This document shows, piece by piece, positions 34,736 to 43,512 of a stretch of 64,000 bases of DNA (positions within the stretch are counted from its first letter, which is position 1; each line of letters opens with the position of its first letter). The stretch lies in assembly GCA_963800215.1 (NCBI GenBank), contig CAWCZY010000003.1, positions 62,001 to 126,000 of the forward strand, read 5' to 3'. The translations under genes and the position numbers were made by a program. This stretch comes from JAJPKK01 sp963800215 (GTDB lineage Bacteria > Pseudomonadota > Alphaproteobacteria > Rhizobiales > Xanthobacteraceae). Below the pieces are notes generated by a model that saw nothing but the letters and a program-made list of their open reading frames with translations, was not told the DNA's origin and did not search any database.

Positions 34736-34755
34736 CTGCAGAAGGAATTTTTCCC

Positions 34756-36318
34756 ATGACCGCGCAACCCCAGTCCGAGCAGGACCGCGTCGTCATATTC
34801 GACACCAGCTTGCGCGACGGCGAGCAGTCACCCGGCGCCACCATGACCCATGAGGAGAAGCTCGAGGTCGCCGAGGTGCTCGACGCCATGGGCGTCGACA
34901 TCATCGAGGCCGGCTTCCCCATCGCCTCCGAAGGCGACTTTGCCGCCGTCAACGAGATCGCGGTCCGCACCAGGAATGCCGTGGTGTGCGGCCTCTCCCG
35001 CGCCGGCCAGAAGGACATCGACCGCTGCGGTGAGGCGATCAAGCCGGCGCGGCGCGGGCGCATCCATACTTTCATCTCCACCTCGCCCGTGCACATGAAA
35101 TGGAAGCTGCAGATGGAGCCCGAGCAGGTCTACGGGCTCGTCGTCTCCTCCGTCACCCGCGCCCGCAACTACACCGACGACGTGGAGTGGTCGAGCGAGG
35201 ACGGTACCCGCACCGAGCACGACTTCCTGTGCCGTTGCGTCGAAGCGGCGATCAAGGCCGGCGCCACCACCATCAACATCCCCGACACCGTCGGCTACAC
35301 CGTGCCGGAGGAATACTACGCCCTGTTCAAGATGGTGCGCGAACGCGTGCCCAATTCCGACAAGGCGCGGTTCTCCGCCCATTGCCATGACGATCTCGGC
35401 ATGGCGGTGGCCAACTCGCTCGCCGCGCTGCGCGCCGGCGCCCGCCAGATCGAATGCACCATCAACGGAATCGGCGAGCGTGCCGGCAATGCCGCGCTGG
35501 AAGAGATCGTGATGGCGATGAAGGTGCGCAACGACGTGCTGCCGTACTGGACCGGCCTCGACGCCTCGATGCTGACCCGCGCTTCCAAGCTGGTGTCGGC
35601 CGCGACCTCGTTTCCGGTGCAGTACAACAAGGCGATCGTCGGCCGCAACGCGTTCGCCCACGAGTCCGGCATCCACCAGGACGGCATGCTCAAGCACACC
35701 CAGACCTACGAGATCATGACCCCCGAAAGCGTCGGGGTGAAGCAGACCTCGCTGGTGATGGGCAAGCATTCCGGCCGCCATGCCTTCGTCCACAAGCTCA
35801 AGGATCTCGGCTACGAGCTCGCCGGCAACCAGCTCGAAGACGCCTTCGTGCGGTTCAAGGCATTGGCCGACCGCAAGAAGCACGTCTATGACGAGGACAT
35901 CGAGGCCCTGGTCGACGAGGAGATCGCGACCGCGCAGGACCGCATCAAGTTGCTCTCGCTCTCGATCATCGCCGGCACCCACGGGCCGCAGCGCGCCACC
36001 ATGAAGCTCGACATCGACGGCCGCAAGGCGATCGAGGAATGCGAGGGCAACGGCCCGGTCGACGCCACCTTCAACTGCATCAAGGCGCTGATCCCCCACG
36101 ACGCGATGCTGGAGCTCTACCAGGTGCACGCCGTGACCGAGGGCACCGACGCCCAGGCCGAAGTTTCAGTGCGCCTCTCCGAGAACGGCAAGTCCGTGAC
36201 CGCCAAGGGCGCCGATCCCGACACCCTGGTCGCTTCGGCCAAGGCCTATCTCGGCGCGCTCAACAAGCTGATGGTCAAGCGCAAGCGCGGCAAGCCCGAG
36301 GCCATGGTCGCGCCGTAA
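34756..36318 (+). CDS. leuA: 2-isopropylmalate synthase
   Basis: 520 residues. Catalytic domain: VVIFDTSLRDGEQSPGATM near residues 13-31, HCHDDLGMAVANSLAAL (metal-binding HxH) near 213-229 and GRNAFAHESGIHQDGML near 295-312, ending in the regulatory domain GTHGPQRATMKLDIDGRKA. It makes the first committed step of leucine synthesis, joining acetyl-CoA and 2-oxoisovalerate; leucine feedback acts on the C-terminal domain. The gene is intact, in contrast with the catabolic genes after it. Controlled probably by the leader peptide upstream. Confidence 0.97.
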   Translation: MTAQPQSEQDRVVIFDTSLRDGEQSPGATMTHEEKLEVAEVLDAMGVDIIEAGFPIASEGDFAAVNEIAVRTRNAVVCGLSRAGQKDIDRCGEAIKPARRGRIHTFISTSPVHMKWKLQMEPEQVYGLVVSSVTRARNYTDDVEWSSEDGTRTEHDFLCRCVEAAIKAGATTINIPDTVGYTVPEEYYALFKMVRERVPNSDKARFSAHCHDDLGMAVANSLAALRAGARQIECTINGIGERAGNAALEEIVMAMKVRNDVLPYWTGLDASMLTRASKLVSAATSFPVQYNKAIVGRNAFAHESGIHQDGMLKHTQTYEIMTPESVGVKQTSLVMGKHSGRHAFVHKLKDLGYELAGNQLEDAFVRFKALADRKKHVYDEDIEALVDEEIATAQDRIKLLSLSIIAGTHGPQRATMKLDIDGRKAIEECEGNGPVDATFNCIKALIPHDAMLELYQVHAVTEGTDAQAEVSVRLSENGKSVTAKGADPDTLVASAKAYLGALNKLMVKRKRGKPEAMVAP

Positions 36319-36319
36319 C

Positions 36320-36445
36320 TCTTCTCCCTCCCCGGCTTCGGGGCGGGCCGGGGTGGGGTTCTTTCTTCGCTTGGCCGTGCCGCGCGGACCCCACCCGACC
36401 TTGCTATCGCTCGAGCACCCTCCCCGAATTCGGGGAGGGATTTTT
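36320..36445. repeat. palindromic CCCTCCCC repeat downstream of leuA
   Basis: It begins TTCTCCCTCCCCGGCTTCGG and ends CCTCCCCGAATTCGGGGAGG, with GGGGTGGGGTTC and GGACCCCACCC as the inner inverted pair and a T-run (ATTTTT) at the end. It serves as a leuA terminator and overlaps the convergent UbiD stop. It belongs to the family at 38165, 39930, 43566 and 48356. Confidence 0.6.
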
Positions 36446-38131
36446 CACTCCTTGACGTTGCGGACCTCGGTGTTCATCCGCACGTCCTTGCGGCGGCGTT
36501 TGACCAGTCGCTTGCCGGCGGCGAAATAGTCGCCCCGGGTGGCCGCGAGGGCTGCGGCGTCGAGGTCGTCGGACCATTCGCCGAGCGAATAGCCGAACCA
36601 TGGCGCCTCCGGCTTGAGCTTGGGCAGGCCGAGTTCCTCCCAGATCTTGCGGGCGTTCTCCATGTATTCGCGCTTGGGCAGCGAGATCGGCGGGAAGTTC
36701 TCCTTCAGCGTGGCGTCGATCAGCACCGAGGCGTCTTCGCCGCCATTGCGCTTGCTGCGGGGGCCGTGGCCCTGGTCGCGATGGGGCAAGACGTGCATGT
36801 CGAGGGCGGCGTTGGCGCGATAGGACATCGCCCACAGGAGGGCGTCGGCGTTCTCTGGATCGATGTCGTCGTTGATCGCGATGACGTATTTGCCGGCGGC
36901 CCGGTGCAGCACGGCGGCGCCATAGAGCGCGCGCCAGATCTCGGTGGTCGGCATGTCGCGCTCGACCACCAGCGCGATTACCTTGCGGATGTTGGTCAGC
37001 GGCTCGTGCATGGAAACGCGCTTGATGCCCTTGATGCCGAGTGTTTCGCGCAGGAAGTTGAGGAACAGCGGCTCCATGCCGATGCGCTTGATCAGGCTCG
37101 ATTCGCTCGGCGTCACCTGGGAGATGATGGAGGTGAGGATCGCATCGCGCCGGCGCGTGATGCAGGTCACGTCCATGAAGGCGTTGAACTCCTGCAGGTT
37201 GACGTGGCCGTGGGACTCCCCGAACGGCGCCTCGGGCTCGAGATATTCGGTGTCGATGAAGCCCTCGATCACGATCTCGGCTTCGGCGGGCACCAGGAGA
37301 TCGACCGTCTTCGCCTTGACGACGTTGATGGGCGCGCCGACGAGGCCGCCCGCGACAGTCGAGTTCATCGACGCTCTCCGGCAGCTTCTGCACCGAGGCG
37401 AAGGTGATGCAGGGCGGGGCGCCGAGCACCACCGCGCAGGGCAGCTTCTTGAATCCCCGCGCCCGCAGCTTCTCCCAGTGATTGTAGATGCCGGGGCGCA
37501 GCTCCAGCGACGGGTTCATGCCGAGCCGCCGCGGCGCCTTCACCTGGCCGCGGTAATTGCCCATGTTCTGGATGCCGGTGTCGGGGTCCTTGGTGATGTA
37601 TTGCGACAGCGTCGCATAGGGCGCCACGTCCCAGCCCGGCGTCGAGATCGGCAGCGGAATGCCGTCGAGGCCGTTGCCCGGCTTGTCGAGCGCCTTGCCC
37701 TGGATCACGATCTCATGGCACGGCGCGTTCTCGACGAGGCGCGGCGGAATCGGATGGCGCGCCGCCTCGACCCAGCGGGCGTCGATCTCGTCGAGCTTGC
37801 AGCCGATGCCGATGCGATAGATTTCGCGGTTCGCGGCGAGCACGCCGACCGCGACCGGGATGTCGTATTTGCGCTTCTTGCTGTCGACCACGTTGGTGAA
37901 CAGGAACGCCTTGCGGTCCTTCTCCTCGATGCCGCCGCGGAACTGCCAGCGCACCAGCGGGTGCATCTCGGTGTCCTTGTTGATGGCACGGTCGACGGTG
38001 ACCAACAGGCCCGCCTTGTCGAGCGCGCGCAGATGGTCGTGCAGGTCCGGATAGCCGCGCGCCGGCGCGCCTGCGGGCCTGGCCGCCGTCTTGGCCGCGG
38101 GCTTGCGCTTCGGCTTGGTCATCGCGTCCAT
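36445..38131 (-). CDS. UbiD-type (prFMN-dependent) decarboxylase, frameshifted
   Basis: About 560 residues from ATG at 38131. Lys/Pro/Ala-rich start (residues 1-22), then PDLHDHLRALDKAGLLVTVDRAINKDTEMHPLVRWQFRGG spread along the front. prFMN region: TGIQNMGNYRGQVKAPRRLGMNP and NHWEKLRARG. The frame shifts by an extra base near 37360, after KLPESVDEL, and resumes TVAGGLVGAPINVVKAKTVDL. The catalytic block EIVIEGFIDTEYLEPEAPFGESHGHVN and DIDPENADALLWAMSYR follow. UbiD enzymes remove CO2 from aromatic or acrylic acids with prFMN made by UbiX; no UbiX gene is in the window. Confidence 0.87.
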
Positions 38132-38164
38132 CTTGCAATCCTCTTCATGCCGACGCCTTCGCAA

Positions 38165-38282
38165 GCTCTTCTCCCTCTCCCGCTTGCGGGGGAGGGTCGG
38201 GGAGGGGGCGCCGCGTGCGAAACGCAAGTGGCGAATCCGCGGACCCCCTCCCTAACCCTCCCCCGCAAACGGGAGAGGGAAC
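38165..38282. repeat. palindromic CCCTCCCC repeat between UbiD and acyl-CoA ligase genes
   Basis: Left arm CTCCCTCTCCCGCTTGCGGG (then GGGAGGGTCGGGGAGGGGGC) and right arm CCCCCTCCCTAACCCTCCCC (then GCAAACGGGAGAGGGA). The arms are long inverted copies flanking 40 bases of unique sequence. Confidence 0.7.
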
Positions 38283-38312
38283 AGTCGGCAATGATTGTCG
38301 AGAGCTTCCGCG

Positions 38313-39883
38313 TCATGCCGACACCTTCATCCGTGCGTAGTCTTCCCGCAACTTTTCGCGCAATACCTTGCCGCGGTCGCTCTTGGGCAGATCGGCCACG
38401 AAGAACATCTGCTTGGGCATCTTGGGCGGCGGCAGGAACGCCTCGCAATGCTTGCGCACCACCGCTTCGGTGAGCGCGCTGTCGGGCTTCGCCACGATAT
38501 AGCACACGACTTCCTCGCCGTAGATGTTGTCGGGCACGCCGACCGCGGCCGCTTCCAGGATGCCGGGATGCCGCATCAGCACCTCGTCGATCTCGGCCGG
38601 GGCGATATTCAGGCCACCGCGGATGATCAGGTCCTTGGTGCGCCCGGTGACTCGCACGAAGCCGTCCTCGTCCATCACCGCGAGGTCGCCGGTCTTGATG
38701 CGGTTGGGGCGGATCCCTCGATCGAGCCGTCGTCCAGGAGATAGCCGATGGCGGTGTGGGGACCGCCCGCGGTCACCTCGCCTTCGACGCCGGCCGGGCA
38801 GGGCTTGCCGTCGGCGTCGACGATGGCGAATTCCTGGTGCAGCGCCGGCACGCCGACGGTGCCGATCCGGTTCTTGTAGGTGCGGTTGCCGCACACCCAG
38901 CCGGCCTCCGACATGCCGTACATCTGCAGGAGCTTGACGCCGTACATTTCCTCGAACTGCAGCCATTGCTGGGCGGTGAGCGGCGCCGTCGAGCAGCTCA
39001 TCAGGCGCAGCGTCGGCACGTCCTTGGCGGTGTAGCCGAGCGGCTTGTGCAGCAGCATGTTGAGCACGGTCGGCACGCCGGCGGAAAAGGTGATGCCGCG
39101 GTCGCGGATCCATTCGAAGAAGCGGCTGTGGGAGAAGCGCTTGGCGATGTGCATGGTCAGGCCCTTCTCCAGGAAGGGCATCAGGCTCAGCACCTGCGCC
39201 GAGTTCCAGCCGAACGAGCGGTACTCCAGCGTGCGGTCGTCCGCGGTGAGGCCGAGGAATTCGAGCGTGGAGAGCCCGTTGAGCCAATAGGCGCAGTGGT
39301 CGTAGATCACGATCTTGGGCCGGCTGGTGGTGCCGGAGGTGCAGAAGATGCAGGCGATGTCCTCGGGCGCATTGCGCTCCGGCAGTTCCTCGGCGCGGTG
39401 GCCTTTCGTCATCACCGCGAAGCATTCGTCCTGCGGATCGGCGGCGCCGTCGGCCGACCACGCACCGAATTTCACCCGCGGCGCCTTGCATTCCCCCACC
39501 AGCACATCGCAATCGATGTCCTTGTGATAGAGGATCAGCGCCGGGTTCACCACCGGCGCGAGGTCCGCCAGCACCTTCTCGTTGATCTCGATGTTGAGCG
39601 GGCAGACCACCGCGCCGATCCGCCAGATGCCGAACCACAGCAGCAGCTTTTCCAGGTTCTCGTCGGACAGCAGCAGCACGCGGCTGCCCTTGGCGACGCC
39701 GCGGCTCTTGAGCAAGGCGGCGACGTCGGTGGTGACCTGGTCGAGCGCGCCGAAGCTGATCGCGGTGCCGGAATCCAGGTCGACGATCGCGGTCTTGCCG
39801 GGATCGCGGTCGCGATAAAGCGCAAACAGCTCGGCGATGGGGCGATAGGGGATGCCGAGCTGATGATCGCCGAACACGCTCAT
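38313..39883 (-). CDS. acyl-CoA ligase (AMP-forming), frameshifted
   Basis: About 520 residues from MSVFGDHQLGIPYRPIAELF at 39883. AMP-binding motifs: P-loop CIFCTSGTTSRPKIVIYDH near residues 180-198, YGMSEAGWVCGNRTYK near 305-320, KTGDLAVMDEDGFVRVTGRTKDLIIRGG, and the catalytic Lys in LPKSDRGKVLREKLREDY. The frame shifts by a missing base near 38711-38717, between GSIEG and RPNRIKTGDL. It should activate a carboxylic acid (aromatic or short chain) with CoA. Positioned between UbiD and amidohydrolase genes; probably one pathway. Confidence 0.86.
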
Positions 39884-39929
39884 CGCTGCCGTCCCCTTTT
39901 GGGCGCACGTTCGTTTCCACGCGACGGGC

Positions 39930-40100
39930 ATGCTCCCTCTCCCGCTTGCGGGGGAGGGGTGGGGAGGGGGCGCTTGCCGAGTGCGCGGGCCTCTGGAGGT
40001 AAGAGGGAGCCAGTCCGCGGCGCTTCGACGAACGTTGCGGCGAGTGAAACGTCAGAAAGCCCCCTCCCTAACCCTCCCCCGCAAGCGGGAGAGGGGACGG
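39930..40100. repeat. palindromic CCCTCCCC repeat between ligase and amidohydrolase genes
   Basis: Arms CTCCCTCTCCCGCTTGCGGG at the left (39932) and CCTCCCCCGCAAGCGGGAGA at the right (40073). The inner sequence differs from the repeat at 38165, so they are separate members of one family. It covers almost the whole gap between the two genes. Confidence 0.7.
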
Positions 40101-40124
40101 GAGACTTCGGCAGGGCGCCGCTCA

Positions 40125-41541
40125 TTACGACACCGGCCATTTCAACTGGACCATGTTCTCGAACTTGAGGTGCTTGCGAAACCGCGCGACCGCGACCGGC
40201 ACCTCGGCGAACAGCTTGGCCTCGTCGACCTTGGTGAGATGGCCGCCGGCCACCACCTGCTCTCCCATCACGAACACGTCGCGCACGGAATCGCCGGTGG
40301 CGCTGTAGACGAGGTTCGATACCGGGTTGATCAGCGGTTGCCATTCCGGCCGATTGGTATCGAACAGCACGATGTCGGCCTCCTTGCCGGTCTCGATGCT
40401 GCCGATGCGCTCGCTCATCAGGGCGGCCTTGGCGCCGTTGATGGTCGCCATTTCAAGGCCGGTCTCCGGCGGCATCACCCGCGGATTGATCCGGGTCTCC
40501 TTGTAGCAGCAGCAGGCGAGCCGGATTTCCTGCGCCATGTCGACGATGCCGGAACTCGCATGGTCGGAGCCGACCGCGACGTTGACGCCGAGCGCGATGA
40601 GTTCCGGCAGCTTGCCCTGGACGAAATTGCCGTAGCCGTTGTGCAGGCTGGAGCTCGGCGCGCACACCAGCGACGGCTTGCGGCGCGCCAGGATCGCAAC
40701 CTCCTGCGGCTCGAGCCAGCCGGAATGGACGATCAGCATGCGCTCGTCGATCACGCCGAGGGCTTCCAGCCGCTCGATCTCGGCCAGGCCGGTGCGGGCG
40801 ACGCTGGAATCATGGGTGGAGTAGCTGAAGCAGGCGTGGGTCTGCAGCAGCGTGCCGAAGGTGTCGGCGAGCCCCTTGAGTCCGGTGATCAGTTCATCGG
40901 AGGCATTGTTGAGGCCGCGGAACGAGGCGCTGGCGCCGAGGCGCGGATTACCCGGACTTGGCATAGCGCGCCAGCACCGTCGCGGCTTGCTCCATTGCGA
41001 CTTCGGTGGACTCGATCATGCGCTCCGGCAGGATGCCGAGCACCGACTTGGTGAGATCGAAGGAGGAGCGCGACACGATCGCCCGGATCCCCGTCGCCAT
41101 CACGCCTTCGACGGACGCCTCGGGATGATAATTGCCGGGATCGATGAAGCAGGTGACGCCGTGGCGCAGCAGCTCGGCGGCGGCAAGCGTCGCCGATACC
41201 CGTACGTCCTCGCTCTCGAGCGCGGCCTCGTAGGGATACATGCGGTCGAACAGGAACGACTGGGCGTTGGATTCGTCGGCGAGCCCGCGCGAGAGCTGGA
41301 ACGAGGAATGCAGATGGCAATCGACGAAGCCGGGCGTCGCCACCGTTGCGCGTCCGTCGACGCGGCGCTTGCCGGAGTAGCGCTGCGCGATGTCGGCCGA
41401 CTTGCCGACCGCGACGATCCTGCCGCTGTCCACCACGATCGCCGCATCGCGGATGACGCGGCGGCTCGCGTCCATGGTGATCAGCCAGGCAATGTCGGCG
41501 ATGACGAGATCAACGGACTGCACGTGTGCTCCTGATCGCAT
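40125..41541 (-). CDS. amidohydrolase (ATZ/TRZ, cytosine/guanine deaminase type), frameshifted
   Basis: About 470 residues. The start is ATG at 41541, or GTG at 41523 which sits 3 bases after AGGAG. Metal-dependent hydrolase features: TPGFVDCHLHSSFQLSRGLADE near residues 70-91, HSGWLEPQEVAILA with metal His in the second half, and GSDHASSGIVDMAQEIR near the fourth ligand Asp. The frame shifts by an extra G at 40951-40954 (after ARYAKSG, resuming NPRLGASASF). Related enzymes deaminate or dehalogenate N-heterocycles; it suits a nitrogen-containing ring substrate. Confidence 0.85.
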
Positions 41542-41565
41542 CAGACTTCGTTCCCGACGGTCAAA

Positions 41566-41655
41566 CCGTCATGGCCGGGCTTGTCCGGCCATCCCGAGTA
41601 TCGGGGTTGTGCCCTCGTAATCGGGATACGCGGGACCAGCCCGCATATGACGGCC
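41566..41655. repeat. palindromic intergenic repeat with GTCATGGCCGGGC ends
   Basis: CGTCATGGCCGGGCTTGTCC at the left and CAGCCCGCATATGACGGC at the right give outer ends GTCAT/ATGAC, with GGATACGCGGG and CATCCCGAGTATC inside. It lies upstream of the amidohydrolase start in the gap after the cupin gene. Same class as 5632 and 34320. Confidence 0.5.
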
Positions 41656-41678
41656 GCATAAATGTCGAGACACCGAGT

Positions 41679-42146
41679 TCACTTATTCTCCCCGACATAG
41701 GTCAGCTCATCGGCGATCTTCAGCTCGATCAGGACGTTCTCGTCGGTGGAATCCTCGCACAGCATGGAGCGGTGGCCGATGCCCTTGGGGATGATCAGCA
41801 TGTCGCCGGGATGCATGATCTTGACGCCCATCTCGGTCTCCCATTTCAGCGCGCCCTTGACGCAGAAGATGATCTCGTGGGCGTCGATGTTGCGATGCCA
41901 GAAGCCCATGTCGTGCTTGCGCCGCTTGGAGACGTCGATCTTGACGCGGTCGGAGGTGTAGAGCCGCAGCGGCGTGCCGTCCGCCTTGTCGATGTTGGAG
42001 GGCGAGAACTTGTCGGCGAAAATGTTGATCATGCGGAAGATGTCGGCATTCTCCAGGACGCCGGCATTGACGACCGGCGGCTCGTTGTGGGCGAGCACGA
42101 CGTTCTTGCCGTTGATGGTCACCAATTCGCGGTAGGGAGGTTTCAT
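41679..42146 (-). CDS. cupin domain protein, possible ring-cleavage dioxygenase-like
   Basis: 155 residues from MKPPYRELVTINGKNVVLAHN at 42146. One cupin barrel: DMGFWHRNIDAHEIIFCVKGALKWETEMG near residues 88-116, MHPGDMLIIPKGIGHRSML near 121-139. The His-x(3-5)-His/Glu pattern (WHRN, HEII, GIGHRS) can hold Fe or Mn. It resembles the 3-hydroxyanthranilate and homogentisate dioxygenase branch only loosely. The start overlaps the stop of the CoxS gene (ATGA), so it is in the operon of the Mo-hydroxylase. Confidence 0.82.
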   Translation of the reverse strand: MKPPYRELVTINGKNVVLAHNEPPVVNAGVLENADIFRMINIFADKFSPSNIDKADGTPLRLYTSDRVKIDVSKRRKHDMGFWHRNIDAHEIIFCVKGALKWETEMGVKIMHPGDMLIIPKGIGHRSMLCEDSTDENVLIELKIADELTYVGENK

Positions 42147-42680
42147 GGCTGGCTCCGGCTTTCCTCGTTGATGCGTTCTTGAGTTGTGTTGGGCATGCCG
42201 CCCGATGCGGCGAGCACCGCGGCGACGATGCCCGCATAGCCGGTACACCGGCACAGGTGGCCGCTGAGGATCTCGCGGATTTCATCCTCGGTCGGATGCG
42301 GGTTTCTCGCAAGGTAATCCGTAAACGACATCAGGATGCCCGGCGTGCAGAAGCCGCATTGCAGCGCGTGATGCTGTTGGAACGCCTTCTGCAGCGCATT
42401 GAGCGTGCCGTCCGCGGCGGCCAGCGATTCGACCGTGGTGACACTGCGTCCTTCCGCCTGCACGGCGAGCGTGAGGCAGCTGCGCACCGCCGCGCCGTCG
42501 ATCAGCACCGTGCAGCATCCGCACACGCCATGCTCGCAGCCGACATGGGTGCCGGTGGCGCCGATGACGTGGCGCAGGAAGTCGGTCAGCAGCATCCGCG
42601 GCTCGGCATCCCCGCGAAACCGCGCGGCCGTTGAGTGTGAAGGCGATGCGCGCCCGCTCGTCCTTGTTCACGCGGCGCAT
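42143..42680 (-). CDS. 2Fe-2S small subunit of a xanthine dehydrogenase family Mo-hydroxylase, frameshifted
   Basis: About 178 residues. It starts MRRVNKDERARIAFTLNGRAV; the frame shifts at about 42610-42614 and continues PRMLLTDFLRHVIGATGTHVGC. Both iron-sulfur motifs are present: GCEHGVCGCCTVLIDG (plant-type) and QCGFCTPGIL with HLCRCTGYAGIV (second cluster). It passes electrons from the Mo site to FAD. Overlaps the FAD gene and the cupin gene, hence tightly coupled. Confidence 0.87.
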
Positions 42681-43512
42681 TGCAGGGCCTCTTCCACCAC
42701 CGCCGGCCCGACCCGGCGCAGGAGGTCGCGGCGCAGCCGGGCCGACGCATGGATGTCGTCATAGCCTTCGAGCTCCCAGGCGAGCGCCTCGAAGGCCGAT
42801 TTCGCGGCGCCGGGACCGTCGATGACGATCCGCCGCACCGCCGGCCGGTCGGCGACGCCGCCGATGCCGACGCGCACGACTTCGGCGCCCTTGGTGCTGG
42901 CGCTCTCGACGCTCGCCGCCACCGCGATGATGGCGAAATCGCCGTGCCGGCGCGCCACCTCGCGGAACGCGACGCGGCTTCCCGATCTGCACCGGAAAGC
43001 GCACCGCCGTGATCAATTCGTCGGCCTTCCCGCGCGGTCGTCAGCATGCCGCGCTGGAACTCCGCCGCAGCCACGGTGCGGGTGCCGCGCCGCGACCGCA
43101 GCACGACTTCGCCGCCCAGCGTCGCCAGCGTCAGCGGGATCTCGGAACTGGGATCGGCATGGGCGACCGAGCCGCACACCGTGCCCTTGTTGCGGGTCTG
43201 GAAATGGCCGACGAACGGCAGCGCCTTGGCGAGCAGCGGCAGCTTCGCCGCCAGCTCCGGCCAGTCCTTGAGCCGGTTCTGGATCACGGCGGCGCCGACC
43301 TCGACCTTGTCGCCGGTAATCTTGATGGTGTCGAGCTCGGTGAGGCGCGCGATGTCGATCAGCACCGCGGGCTCCAGCAGGCGCAGGTTGAGCATCGCCA
43401 TCAGCGACTGTCCGCCGGCCAGCACCTTGGCCTCCTCGCCATGCTCGGCAAGGAGCGCGATCGCCTCCGCCACGGTGTCCGGGCGCACATAGTCGAACCG
43501 GCGCGGCTTCAT
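42668..43512 (-). CDS. FAD-binding middle subunit of the Mo-hydroxylase (CoxM-like), frameshifted
   Basis: About 280 residues from MKPRRFDYVRPDTVAEAIAL. FAD motif AKVLAGGQSLMAMLNLRL near residues 29-46 and the second motif TVCGSVAHADPSSEIPL near 108-124. The C-terminal part (IDGPGAAKSAFEALAWELEG) is the CoxM/XdhB domain. The frame is broken twice: near 43023 (an extra G after TARE) and near 42985 (after VQIG). The start overlaps the stop of the large-subunit gene by 4 bases. Confidence 0.87.
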